DNA of 64,000 nucleotides. It comes from Spirogloea muscicola. Lineage: Eukaryota > Streptophyta > Zygnematophyceae > Spirogloeales > Spirogloeaceae. Below the pieces are notes generated by a model. That model saw only the letters and a list, made by a program, of their open reading frames with translations, was not told the DNA's origin and searched no databases. A program made the translations under genes and the position numbers. Shown here in pieces: positions 1-10,440 of this stretch (position 1 is its first letter; the number at the start of each line of letters is the position of its first letter). The stretch is from NCBI GenBank assembly GCA_009602725.1, contig WELB01000143.1, positions 196,181 through 260,180 on the forward strand, in the 5' to 3' direction.

Positions 1-11
1 CGGAGGACGCG

Positions 12-60
12 GCAGCGGCGGCGACGGCGGCGGCGGCGGCGGCGGCGGCTCGGCCGCCAT
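12..60. repeat. (CGG)n-rich low-complexity tract
   Basis: GC-only triplet-rich sequence with a run of about nine uninterrupted CGG units near 27-50. It touches the window edge, so its full extent is unknown. Similar CGG/GCC tracts occur at 29.69, 33.6, 34.68, 48.62 and 48.72 kb. Confidence 0.8.
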
Positions 61-184
61 AGCGAGCTGCGCGGCGGGCGGCACGGCAGAGAGCGGTAGT
101 GCAGAGACTGCGGCTGCTACCATCAAGAGCGGCTGTAGAAGCCAGGTCGTTACAGAGAAGGCGCAAGCACCATGGTTCCGACCG

Positions 185-906
185 CTTGGGGCGGATGGCC
201 GCCTCCACACCCGGCGCGCCGATCTCGTCGCCCAGCGCGCTCGGCGGGGGGCCTCGGCTCATTGCCGACGTTGTCACGACTGACGCTTTGATTCCACGAG
301 CGCCAAACGCTCGTCGGAGGAGGCGGGGCTACGCAGTCCGCCAAGCGGCAGGCGCCAAGGAACGGAAATACTCGGATCACCCGGTGGGAGACGAGATTCT
401 CCCACTCGCCGTCAACGTATACGGAGCCTTTGGCGCAAAATGGCTTGACCTGCTTCACCGCCTTGCGCGGCGGGCAGCGGCCCGCAGCCACGGGTAGCAG
501 GGCGAGCAGCCTGGCTTCAATGTCGCCGGGTCCCTCGCCCAAGCCTTCCGGATGCGCTTGACCATCTCTTTGCAGCGGTCCCTTGCCTTCAGAGAGCAAG
601 CGCGGCCAGATAAACTGGTGGCTGGGAGAGGCCAGCCCAAAGGAATGGACAAGGTCTGAAGGAGCCGGAGTTGCCTTCTCGGTCCACTTGCGCGCAGGCC
701 GCGCTTTGGCGGCGCCCTCCGGCTTCCGTCAGGGCGACGTCTTTCCGCCTGCTAGCTACTCAGACTTGCATCTACTGACTAGAGGTTACTGAGAGTCCGC
801 TTGCTGCTGTCTTTGCTGCAGTCCTTAGCACTCCGGCTGCTTCAGACCTTGTCCATTCCTTTGGGCTGGCCTCTCCCAGCCACCAGTTAATCTGGCCGCG
901 CTTGCT
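185..906 (+). mobile_element. 5'-truncated LINE 3' fragment (RLE-type, lineage 1)
   Basis: Degraded C-terminal end of a non-LTR retrotransposon. Recognisable blocks in order are the IADVVTTD strand of the restriction-like endonuclease, the KYSDHP...LPLAVNVYGAFG block, the AGSLAQ...RMRL...SLQRS helix, and the terminal SYSDLHLLTRGY before the stop at about 792. The same blocks occur in the long open copy at 43.3-44.5 kb, which supports the assignment. Several frame changes separate the blocks, so this copy is dead. After the stop comes a short 3' UTR ending in the stem-loop module (825-906). An 80-bp module copy interrupts the coding region at 591-670. Confidence 0.8.
583..678 (-). mobile_element. 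80-bp hairpin module inserted in a LINE, with 8-bp target-site duplication
   Basis: Bases 591-670 are absent from the homologous position of the LINE copy at 46.7 kb, which reads straight through. The insert is bracketed by identical TTGCCTTC octamers at 583-590 and 671-678. The insert is the reverse complement of the module found at LINE 3' ends, with stem GGCTGG/CCAGCC. It has no terminal inverted repeats. This is direct evidence that the module moves, either as an extreme 5' truncation of the LINE or as a tiny non-autonomous element. Confidence 0.75.
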
Positions 907-1029
907 TTCCAATATTAAAAACAAAAAAAGATGGCGCTCGGTGTGCATGCAGAGATGACGATGATGCCTAGCCGAGCCAGTACACTGTGGGAAAGCAGCA
1001 TGGTACAACGATGGACGCTTTACAGTGAA

Positions 1030-1235
1030 GCCCTAAGAGAGATAAGGCGCGCGGAGCGCATGAAATGAAAGGGAGGCCAACCCAAGCCAATACAGTGTGC
1101 AGGCAGAGTCTAGTGCAAATGACAAACAAAGACGAAACAGACGTAACAGATAAGGGAGAAGCCCAGCTGAAAGGGCATGCAGAGAGCACTTCCATTGGGG
1201 CGGGGGCCTGTGAAATGCCAGCCCAGAAGAGAGAC
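1030..1235 (+). repeat. Short dispersed repeat (GCGCGCGG/CCAAT family), with a module-like segment
   Basis: Bases 1047-1105 read as GCGCGCGGAGCGCATGAAAT followed by a GGGAGGCCAA...AAGCCAATACA block. Recognisable relatives lie at about 10,450, 52,270, 55,060, 55,800 and 58,550. A degenerate hairpin module follows at about 1,195-1,235. No coding potential was recognised. Confidence 0.6.
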
Positions 1236-1317
1236 TGAAAGGGGGACTCAAGTACCCGGCAAGGAGAAGCTCTCCCCGCTTTGGCTGCTACTTCTGAGTC
1301 TCGTCGGGGTGCCTTTG

Positions 1318-1405
1318 CGTGCTAACTCGTGGTTACTGAGCCGGTCAGCAGGTGATGTATATCTGTCGATGTGCTTGCTTTGTACTTGGCCGCTCAGGCC
1401 CTCCA
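1318..1405 (+). mobile_element. LINE lineage-2 3' tail fragment
   Basis: The segment from ACTCGTGGTTACTGAGCCGG through GATGTGCTTGCTTTGTACTTGG matches the post-stop tails of the LINE copies at 47.6 kb (same strand) and at 56.5 and 63.7 kb (opposite strand). Only the 3' UTR remains. Confidence 0.6.
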
Positions 1406-1479
1406 TCACTCAATACACACTCAATTGCCTAGCTGCAAACTACTCCGACTTGCGGCTGCTGACTCCACTTTGCTAAGCT

Positions 1480-2240
1480 CCCATTCGCTGCAAGCTCTTG
1501 CATAGCTGTGTGATTTCGGCTCTGGCCCTTTGGACCTTGATCAGTGACGTCTATTGGTAGTGGGATGAACTCGTAGTAGGATGAACCTACGGGGTGGTCG
1601 CATATTTAAGGTCCTTCAGCCCCCCGGATGGTTTTTGTGACCACGTGCCCCGCCTTATGGCTGAGGAAGAAGCTCTTCAAGGCTAGGAAGTCGCTGCTGT
1701 CTGGTCAGAGAACCAGCTCTTGAATAGGGAGGCGACGCCTGTAAAAGGCTAGCCCAAAAGCGATGAACGAAGTCCTAAGGGCCCGGAACCGCCCAAAGCT
1801 ACGCAAGTGACTACTGCAAACGGGTGCTCAACAACCCCTAGTCAACAGCCAGTTGAAATCTCTATCAGCCCGAAAAGAGTCGCCGCTGCAAAACCCAGAG
1901 GCTGCAGCCAAGGTGAGCCTGCTCCCAATCGCATGGCGATTGCTGGTATTGCTGGAGCGAGTAAACGCGCATGCAAAACACCTGATCGAGCGACCTGACG
2001 CCATTGACTCTGGCTGCTCGCCCTGCTGCCATTGATGCTGAGTCACCGCTCGCCACGCAAGCGACTTACTGCCCACGTGCCCTGCTTCCTTAGCATATTG
2101 GTCTGGGTAAGCAGAGTCAGAAGGGGTCTTTGATGACAAAGTCCTCAACAAGGCGAGGGCTCTCGCCAGGGGTGAAAGGGTCGAGATCGACACAAGGGCG
2201 GCACAACGTCGACTGCGTGCGAAGTCCCTCACCCCCCCCC
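1480..2240. other. No gene recognised
   Basis: Short ORFs on both strands resemble nothing I know. A degenerate hairpin module occupies about 1,730-1,785 (GGCTAGCCCAAAAG...GATGAACGAAGTCC). The rest looks like decayed repeat. Confidence 0.5.
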
Positions 2241-2269
2241 TATGAAATTAGCTCTTTGACTTTGACTTT

Positions 2270-3670
2270 TGGAAATTGAAGAAGCTCTTCCAAAGGGCGA
2301 TGGCTGTGGACGGCCAGCTTGGAATTATGTGAACAAGGTCTTATCAGAAGAAGCTCTATTAACGAGGGAGATGAGTATGAGAGGCCAGCCAAGAATGAAA
2401 GTACCTGACGAAGGGGGCGATTGCTGTGCCAGCCCAAAGGAACGGACCATGGCCATCACCCACCATTGAGCCCTAAGCCCCTGACTGTCAGGTTCTCAAT
2501 TCCAATTCCAATAGTCTGAAAGAGCCGGAATATGTGTATGATGTAGAAAGGCAAGTGACTACTACGGATGGCGGCTCAATCACCCCTAGTTAGCAGCTGT
2601 ACGTCAAGCTGCCTTGCTCCGTGCGGGCCATTCGGGGTGTTGATGTCGTTGCTGTTGCCCCCTCGTTAACCTGTAATAAGCCTAATAATAGCCTGTACTC
2701 TTCTGGCAGAGCCTTCTTCCCGTCCCGACATCAGCGGGGTTGGGCTCCCTCCTTTTCTTTTCTTTTTTCTTTTAATATCAGCAGCCGCATTCTTTTATTC
2801 CTTTAGGGCTGGTCTCTCACAGCCATCAGAAGTAGCCCATCCATGGGGCGCAAAATATGTACAAGCCAGCCTTGAAAGAATGGGCAAGGTCTGAAGAGGC
2901 CGAAAAGAAGCAAGCTTCCAAAGGGGGCGAGGGTTGTGAAAAGCCAGCCCAGATAGAATGGACAGCCATCGCCTCAATCTGGTCTCCTCTTGGAGGGTGC
3001 CGACCATGCCGCCTGAGGCAAGGAGGCGAAACATGCTGACCCATCCGCGGGAGGACGAAGTCTCCCCCCTTGCCATTGCGTTCGGTCTCAGTGCTTGAGC
3101 CCCTGCACCGGCTAGCACGCAGTGGTGTGTCAAAACGACGCTAAAGGGAGAACGCCGATATTCCATCGCGGCAGGCTCTCTCGCCCAGGTGTTTCGCATG
3201 CGCTTGTCAGTATCGCTGCAGTGGTCAATGGCACATGCGTTGCATCTGCGTACCGGTCGCGCCCTCGCTGCAGCCTCAGGCTATAGACAGGGGACCTGCT
3301 ACCCGGAGACCAGTTTCTCTGACCCGCGGCTGCTCACTACGAATAATGAGCACTCAGTGGCCACTTGAGTTGCTGTGCTTCAGCTCCTCTTTCACCCCTT
3401 CGAATTTTGTTTATGCTCTTTCTTGGCTGGCCAATCACAGCCATGGCCTCTGCTGGAAGAGTCTATCTTTCACCATGGCTGGTGCAGCCTTCCGGCCGTT
3501 TCGGACCTTGTTCAAATCTCTTTGGGATGGCCTCTCACAGCCATCGCCCCCTTCGATGAGCTTATCTCTCACTAGAGAAAGTGGCTCTTCCAAGGGGGCG
3601 AGGCCTATGAAAGCCAGCCCGGAAAGGATTGACAAGGTCCAGAAGAGCCGAAAAGCGCTGAAACACACAA
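2270..3670. repeat. Cluster of hairpin modules on both strands
   Basis: At least seven modules of the type GAAGCTCTTCCAAAGGG...GCTGTGA..GCCAGCCC...GACAAGGTC lie at about 2,280, 2,345, 2,410, 2,855, 2,910 and 3,590 (plus) and at 3,400 and 3,490 (reverse). Spacing is irregular, so this is an accretion of insertions rather than a simple satellite. A LINE fragment is embedded at 3,050-3,345. Confidence 0.7.
3050..3345 (+). mobile_element. LINE lineage-1 C-terminal fragment
   Basis: The reading frame AGSLAQVFRMRLSVSLQ, then SMAHALHLRTGRALAAASGY, then SFSDPRLLTTNN matches the last 70 or so residues of the open LINE copy at 43.3 kb. Upstream, decayed sequence (DEVSPLAIAFGL) corresponds to the endonuclease block. 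The copy is broken and 5'-truncated. Confidence 0.7.
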
Positions 3671-3859
3671 TCAAGCAAGTATCATGTAGGAGATCCACTT
3701 AGCAACCTCTACTTAGCATCCGCAAGTCAGAAAGTCTAGCCGCCAGAAAGCAGTCCCCTTAACAAAAACCAGCAACTGCAGCGAGAGTACGTTCAGTATA
3801 CAGACGCAAGTCGTAAGGCTATGGACCAAGCCACAGCCATTGCCTTACATAAGAAAGAA

Positions 3860-3912
3860 GGCGGTTGCTGATGTCGAAAGACTGGCTGTAAAAGCCAGCC
3901 AGGCCGTTACAT
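3860..3912 (+). repeat. Second hairpin family (GGCTGTGAAAGCCAGCC), degraded copy
   Basis: GGTTGCTGATGTCGAAAGAC followed by TGGCTGTAAAAGCCAGCCAG resembles the better copies at 44.63-44.71 kb and 51.77-51.84 kb. Confidence 0.5.
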
Positions 3913-3989
3913 TGAGGGTAAAGGAGGTAAATTGCCGTTTCTTTCACGCGGGGCTGCAGGATCCACAGTAACTCCGGACCTACAAGAGG

Positions 3990-4137
3990 CGCGGCTGTCC
4001 CAGCCACGTGGCCGACGTGTGAACGAAGTCCCGGAGCTCCCGCTGACGCCAGCGCCCGAGGCTACCGCGTGCGACTAGCCGTATCCCGTCAGCGGTCCAT
4101 GGCCCACGCTTTGCACCGTCGTCTCTTTCTTCCAGCC
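3990..4137 (+). mobile_element. LINE lineage-1 C-terminal remnant
   Basis: ARGYRVRLAVSRQRSMAHAL is the helix that precedes HTRAGRA in the other LINE copies. The match stops abruptly at about 4,125, where different GC-rich sequence begins. Confidence 0.55.
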
Positions 4138-4149
4138 GCTCGGTTGACA

Positions 4150-5045
4150 CCAGCAACCGCAGTCCACTTCCGCCGCCATGCGCCTGCCGCTNGCGGCCCG
4201 GCGACACGGCCGCCGCTCTCGCGGCCGCCGCCTGCGCCGCGCTCGGCGCCCCGCAGCGCCTCCCGCTGCTCCACCACGAGGGCACCGTCGCGCCGCACCA
4301 CGCCACCCTCCGTGAGGCGCCCAGCACGCACGGCCTCTCCAGAAGAACTTACATAAGATGGATACACAGAATGCAGTTGCCTAGATTGCAACACATGAAA
4401 TTGCGATTGCTATCGATACTATCTCATGTAAGAGAGAAATCGGTACTGAGGCCTTGCTGCAGCAGCCAGTCAAGCGAGAGCGGCGATTTGGGTCCTTCTC
4501 CTCCCGATAGGGCCATATTGCTGTCAGCCATGCATGGCCACGCACGGCTTGCGCGCGCCTCGCTGATGGGCTCTCCTGGAGCTTGCTGCTCGCCGAGGGG
4601 GGCTCGCAGAGGAGCTGCAGATCAAGGACGGTGACATGATCGTCGAGTGCTGCGACTTCTCGGGCGCCATCTTGGACACGCCCCAAGCGGCCAAGCTCCA
4701 GCAGGTGCAAACGGTGCGGCGCCGCAAGCTGTGTTAGCAGCTGGCGCACATCCATGACTAGCTTCGCTGCCGTGGCGCAGGCGCCATCCGCTTTGACGTA
4801 CATTAGTGCGGTGCCTCTTCAGAAGCTTCTAGTGTCAACCTTGTGCTGATTCTACCACTGGCTTGGACGCCTCCGCGTCCCGCCCCCGCTCCTGCCGCAG
4901 AGAGCACTGTGGGTTGTCAGCGGCGACGGGCGCTTATGTCCTTCGGGGGGCTGCTACAAGCCGTGCGGCAGAGGCCACGAGGTAAGCTCCCCTTGCTAGC
5001 AGGTTGCAGGCAGCAACAATGGCATGTGCCACTGATCTACGTCTG
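4150..5045 (+). CDS. Unresolved coding-like segments, possible ubiquitin-like fold
   Basis: I do not recognise this gene with confidence. Two plus-strand stretches look coding. About 4,199-4,320 reads GDTAAALAAAACAALG, then LPLLHHEGTVAPHHATLREA. About 4,612-4,710 reads EELQIKDGDMIVECCDF, then SGAILDTPQAAKLQ, followed by a possible donor. The pattern of helix, 'TL.E' and 'IKDGDMIVE' resembles the end of a ubiquitin-like beta-grasp domain; this is an inference from pattern only. A further GC-rich stretch at 4,850-4,982 ends at a good GTAAGC donor. No start, stop or full splice model could be fixed. One ambiguous base lies at 4,192. Confidence 0.25.
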
Positions 5046-5890
5046 AAGAGCTAAGAGGCAGCTAAGAGGCTGCAGAGCTCTGCCGCCTCCCCATCCGCGG
5101 CTGGTCAAGCTGATGGACAAGGTGCGGGCCTTGGCAGTCCTCCGAGCAGTGCCTACCAAGTAGCAGCTGGCAAAGTCCTAAGACATTTTTGCAGCGGAAC
5201 AAGCCAGCACTGACACTGGCCTTCATTATCCTGGATGACCAACGGCGTCGAAATCTCTGCTCGTCACCTTGTCAAAAGCAGACTTAGGACTTATTATTGG
5301 TAGCAACGCAGGTGGGCCACAAAAATCTGATGAATGGTCAAGTTGTCCTGCAGGTCTACTACCGCCTGAGCTGCCCTGGCAATGTCTTCTAAGTCAGGAG
5401 CCTTTTTCAGCTGGCTGCTGCAGCTCTGCGTCAGCTAAAAAGATGGCCCGCAGTTTAACCTGCACGCTTAAGGAGAAGTCAATCCCCATCTGCAAGCTAC
5501 AGAGAGGGTTCCTGTATAAGCAATTACATCCTCTTCCTCACCCCAAACCTACTTATGCTCGCTTGCAAGAAGCATTTGTAGGCAGGGACGAGCAAACCCG
5601 TCTGTATATAGAACTTCAGTCGTAACGATCCTGGCAGCTCTAGCAGCAAGGTGCTGGATATACGGATGAGCATGTCCGGCACTGCTTGAAGACTGACGTA
5701 AGGGAGAGCTGTAGCAGTCAGACTGTCTAATACACAATGTACAGACGATTATAAATTCACAAAGTAACATGAGGAATGGTGAGGCACAAATTGCTGCTTG
5801 CCATCCTTGAGTACTCCTGCCAAGCCTCCTACATGCACCACTAAAACCTGCGCTGAATCACTTTTGTGGCCTACGAGCTGACCCGCTATC
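5046..5890. other. No gene recognised
   Basis: A 118-codon plus-strand ORF at 5,269-5,625 lacks a recognisable motif or splice context. The segment 5,080-5,155 (RLVKLMDKVRALAVLRAVP) may be an exon of the unresolved gene upstream. Otherwise nothing is visible. Confidence 0.4.
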
Positions 5891-7405
5891 TCAATTCACC
5901 CACAAGCTGCCAAGGAGCTCCTCGAGTGCCCGCTTCCGGGGGATGTCGATGGTCCAGCCGCCAGCCTTGGCAGCCCGCTCCTCTTTCAACCTGCGGCTGT
6001 CATCGTCCTCGGGTTCATCCTCGCCGCTTAGACTGTAGCTGCCGTTTCTTGCTCCAATTGGGGTTGGCTGGGCAGCCAGAGGCCTGCTAAGCATGCTGGC
6101 TGGCGCTGATGGCAAGTATGTCGCACCAGGCTGGCCAGACATCGCGCCATCAGCTGATTCCTGTGCAAGCAAAAATCAGCACGCCCTCAATTGTGGGCTT
6201 CACCAGTGACCTTCCTCCAAGTCTGGCAGACCTTGATAATGCCCACTGAAACCTGCCCAAATCTCCTTTCAGGCTTCTCACCTGTTTATCAGTTGTGCTG
6301 GCTGGGCCCGCATTGCCTGCTTGAGCAGCTCGTGCCGCTTGCTGCCGCTTCTCTGCCTGCATATGAATACAGTAAGACTCAATGATATGAAGAGATGATC
6401 TGAACGCAAGCTGCTGCCAAGGGCAATGCTTGAAAGCTAGAGACTGTAAAGAGAACTAGTGCTTATGGAAACGAGGAAGACCTTCTTGGCTTGCGACTGG
6501 ACGATCTGCTCCGCGTTCTGCTCCTTGTAAAGCTTTATCTTGGCCTCAGTGGCTGCAACATTGATGCCCTCGGACAGATTGAAGACTGCACATGCGAGCA
6601 GCAAGAAGTGCAGGAAGTCCATGAGAAGGCTACCCAAGCTCTGCAGGACGAAGTTGCGAGTGCTTCATGCACTTGCAAACACAGGACCTGATGAGCTCCC
6701 CAAATGCCATTCTGAAGCACTAGTCCAGACGCTGTCTGTTGCAAGCGCAAGTCTCATGCAAGGACTACGTGTATTCCTGATTTCAGCAACATCATCTGCT
6801 TCCCACACCATTGCCGACTCTAACAAGCTCCAGATGCAAAATGCCGCTGCATCTGGAGCTTTCATGCTGGACACCTCCTTAAACCGCCAGAAGAAGGTTA
6901 TTGATTCTGAGCGACCCTCAAAATCTCAACCCCTCTTGCTTGCTGGAGCAGTCAAGGTGCCAGCCCTGGCCAGCAGCGGCGATTGGGCAGTGACTTGGGT
7001 TCATGGCGAATCTGCAGACACTGTGTTCCGGGCTTGCAAGGACAGGAGCAAATGTCCCCCGCTTTACTGCTCAGCATTGAAGTTTAGCGCTGCAGTATTC
7101 GAGGTTGAGGTGCCGTACTGATATCCTCGACCTCCTCCAGATAGTCATTGTAGTCCTTTACTGCAGGGAAGTCCTCCTCGCGCTTGGTGTATCTGTACCA
7201 GCCAACCACTCGGTGGCACCGTCAGGCCCTTGTGACGAACCTGGAGCCGAGCCTGGCGTGCCGTCTCCGTATGGTGTGAACCGCCACCAGCCATGGCTCG
7301 AGGGCTCTGAGGTCGGCAACGGGCTAGCAGCACCGGCAGTGCTGCTGAAGCTCACATCTCGCCAATGCGCCGCCGGATGGCCACCTCCTTGCCCAGCGGC
7401 GTGCC
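5891..7405 (-). CDS. MAT1: CDK-activating kinase assembly factor MAT1 (TFIIH subunit), 5' end unresolved
   Basis: MAT1 bridges CDK7 and cyclin H and anchors the CAK module to TFIIH in the nucleus, for transcription and nucleotide excision repair. Five exons can be placed: 7405-7356, 7192-7119, 6585-6482, 6356-6282 and 6160-5891. Joined, they give KEVAIRRRIGEIYTKREEDF, then PAVKDYNDYLEEVEDIIFNL, then SEGINVAATEAKIKLYKEQN. This follows animal and plant MAT1 (IRKKVLKIYNKREEDFP...EEVE.I.FNL) almost residue by residue, including across two splice junctions. Next come a glutamine/alanine-rich helix and a low-complexity linker. The C-terminus KRALEELLGSLWVN resembles plant MAT1 tails. The N-terminal RING finger of MAT1 was not found on either side of 7.4 kb; its exon is missing, divergent or unplaced. 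The J-protein gene is divergent to it. Confidence 0.88.
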
Positions 7406-8104
7406 CTGCATCAGCCTCTGCGACGGCTCTACGCCACGACCGGCCGCCGCCGCTGGACGTCCACGCCGTCTCTCGTTAGAGCCCTCTCCTGGCGGCCCGC
7501 CGCCCCACTGAATGGCGCTACAGGAGGCGACTCCCAGTCCCCTCCGTCACCTACTTGAGGCAGGCCCTACGAGCCACCTCGACCCCGGAGAGAGAGCCGC
7601 GGGCACGCCATGGCGCAGCTCCCGGGCGCTGGCTGCGGCGGCGGCGGCGGCTGTGGCGGCCGCAGGGGCCACAGGGGGGTTCTGGAAGGCTTGGGTTTAG
7701 CGGATCCGGAACAACGTGGAGCCCCACGAGGCCAGCTCCCTGCGCGAGCAGCGCCTGAGGAGACGTCCCGCCCCCCGTTGCGCCGCGGCGGCACAACGGC
7801 AAGGCCTCCATCATCAAAGCGGGGCTCGGGCTCACTTACGTCTCGCCGTCTGCAGCGGCGGTCGCGCCAGAGCTGGCTGGCTGCGGCCGAGGAGCCGGAG
7901 CCCAAAGCCAGCAGTGCCCGCAAAGCCTGCGAGGCTGGTGACCGCGACGTGGGCACGCCGCGGTACTGCGCACAACGAGCTATGGTGTCCCGTGCGACGG
8001 GCCAGCCTTGGATGTGTGCCGTCGAGGAGCCGTAAGGGCCGTCGGGCCGCCAATGGTCACGTCGCCCGCTCGGCTGCAACGGCGACCAGGGCCGTCACTC
8101 TCCA
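7406..8104. other. GC-rich divergent intergenic region
   Basis: This lies between MAT1 (minus) and the J-protein (plus), with long GC-driven open frames on both strands and no recognisable domain. I looked here for the MAT1 RING Cys/His pattern and did not see it. It may hold both promoters and unrecognised first exons. Confidence 0.4.
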
Positions 8105-9203
8105 ATGCTGCCGCGGGACGCCCACGCCGTGCTCGGCCTTGAGAATGGCGCCTCCAAGCAGCAAGTGCTCGTCTCCGCCGCTCAGCCTGCCCCTCCTGCA
8201 GCTCTCCCTCAGGCTCAAGTTGCAAATCATGGTGGAAAGTCCACTGTGTCACAGGGCTTACAACGGTGGCTGCTGCCTGCGTAGCAGGTCAAGGAAGCGT
8301 TTCGCAGGTTGGCCATGCGCAGTCATCCGGACCTGGCTGCGTCCGCTAACAAGACCCAGGCCGAGGCCAGCTTCCGAAAGGTGCGTCACTGCCTGCCTGT
8401 TCTAAGAGACGCAGCTTGGCTGGAATGTAAAGCAACGTCTGCGCTGCTGTCAGCAAGGACGACTGGGTCAGAGGGGCTCTGGTCGGGGCCTCTGAACTGC
8501 CACCTGGGCCTTACAGCATATGTACAGCAAGGTATATAAGCATTGAAGGATGTTTCGTGGCATGCAGATCAGCGAGGCATACAAGCTCTTGATGTCAGGT
8601 GCGTGCTGCCCACCAGCTGGAGCAGTCTCACCAATCTGAAGCAGGCAGAAGGGCTTGTCACTCGCAACACTTCTATATTAGTCACCCAGTCATGATGCTG
8701 GCTCCTACACTTTCTGCGCAAAGTGCCAGGACAAGCCTTTACAGATGTCAACACGTCATCTCCAGGCTTGACTCAGAAAGAGCGAGCAATTGCAAGATTT
8801 GTCGCAAGCTGTAAAGGGCTGGTCAGTCTCAGCTGAGTTGCACTAACACCTTGTTGCTTCGGTTTCTGTGCAACAGGAGAAAGGCCAATTCGGTACTCCT
8901 TAGCATGTAAGGTCCCTCTACTCAGGAGGTCGTGTAATTTAAGCTCTGCCTTTCACTGCTTATGGTTTACCTCGACTGCTCAAGCTGTGGTCAGCGTTGC
9001 CGTGCTGGTGTCCCCTCTGCTTGAGTACTTGAATCCATTCTTGAATTGGCACTGGTATGACAGCGCCTGTGCAACACCGGGCTGCTGCTGATGTGGACCA
9101 TATTCGCCGAGGCAGCCGGCTTCATTACGGCTTGTCCAGCCTGCCGTTTGTCTTCCTCATTGGCGGCACAGTCTGCCTGGGCGGCTATCATCTTGTGACG
9201 TGA
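8105..9203 (+). CDS. J-domain (DnaJ-like) protein with C-terminal membrane segments
   Basis: J-domain proteins stimulate Hsp70 ATPase. Exons 8105-8164, 8288-8380 and 8568-8598 join in phase to MLPRDAHAVLGLENGASKQQ, then VKEAFRRLAMRSHPDL, then a lysine-containing loop and ISEAYKLLMS. This is a complete J domain with the invariant HPD loop. A fourth exon (from 8745, DVNTSSPGLTQKERAIARFV) follows. Hydrophobic segments near 8,980-9,055 (AVVSVAVLVSPLLEYLNPFL) and 9,120-9,200 (LPFVFLIGGTVCLGGYHLVT, then stop at 9201-9203) suggest one or two C-terminal membrane helices. Phase between exon 4 and the membrane exons is not settled. No glycine/phenylalanine region or zinc-finger domain is seen, so this is a type III J-protein. 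The compartment is unknown. Confidence 0.75.
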
Positions 9204-10440
9204 GAGCCTGACAGCCGAGCAAGTCAACCACCTTCTCTCTCTCGTCTACTCCTGGAAATGCATGACATTTCAGCCTCGTTGTCTCATGCATGCACAATGT
9301 GATCATATGCTGTGCAGTGCTTACAAGAAGACAAAGCAGGACTCTGCCTCCCGCAATCCATTCCTACCATGATGGATACTGATCATACAGCTCCAAGTAG
9401 ATGAAAGGCAGCTGCTTATTGCACTCCTGTGACAGATTAGTAGGAACAATTAGTAGGAACAAGTATGGCAGAAGCAAATGTCCATGCTTGGGCAGGTGTT
9501 AGAGAGCAGGTGCCACATGGCATCAATGTCAGCTTCAGTGTAGATTCTAGCTGAGTGAAGGAGGCAGCTGTAGGGCAGCAACTTTTATGTGACATGTGCA
9601 TCGGGAAGGTGTTCAAGGCTGCATCGCACTTGCTCCAAGCAGAAGTCCTGCTCCAATTGGTGTACATGTGCGAGAAATCCCCAACTGTACAGATTTGACG
9701 ACCCAACAGCTCTTGCTACATTATTTTACGGGATTTGTGTATGAGAGGATGACTTAGTCGCGTGACATGCTGGTCCTATTGGTATTCCCTGCAGGATCTA
9801 GAGCATTTATGTTGGCACTGCTTGGCTATATGTAGGGACTCGTGGTAAGCTTCCCTCCTGAGCATTACAAAAAAGACTGACGACCCAATAGCACAATCAA
9901 GCCCGTTCCCTTAGGAAGTGGAATTTGTGTACTATCGGACTTGGAAGAAATTTATCATTAAGAAGAAGCCCACCCGTTTAGCTTGTAATCAAAGAAGTAG
10001 GAAGGACATCACATGAAAATGAAACCCCAGAATGTTCTCTTTGTTGGCAGACCTAATTGCTCGCTGGCGTCAGCTGAGAGTCGGTCTGGCGCGCTTTTGA
10101 TTGTTTTTGGCTCATGTGAGGGAGGCAGCATGCCGGAAGCAGGGGAGGTGGGGCAATATGGTTTCAAGTCCTACTAGTAGAAACGGCTCAGGTCACATTG
10201 TTACATGTGCACAGCGAACTCCAGTGTTATACAGATACGAAAATGTGCACATCAGATTGGCGACAAGGTGGGACACCGAGAGCGAGAAGTACATCAGGAC
10301 CTGCTGTGTCGAAATTGGCGTGCTCCCCTCGGTGATGTCGTGACACCGCCGCCTGAGTGGCCTGGCTTGGTGCGCGTTCAGCACTCTAAAGGATGGGTAG
10401 AGCCTAGTATCGCTGCAAACCATGCAAGAGCGGCATTCTA
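9204..10440. other. No gene recognised
   Basis: AT-richer sequence with only short chance ORFs; no domain, repeat or RNA gene was recognised. Confidence 0.5.

Noticed and set aside
591-670. hAT-type MITE, suggested by the 8-bp duplication
   Set aside because: The insert has no terminal inverted repeats, and its sequence is the LINE 3' terminal module.
6540-7121. Plus-strand ORF of 193 codons
   Set aside because: It runs antisense to MAT1 exons and through a MAT1 intron, and has no domain; the minus-strand exon model is supported by homology and phase.
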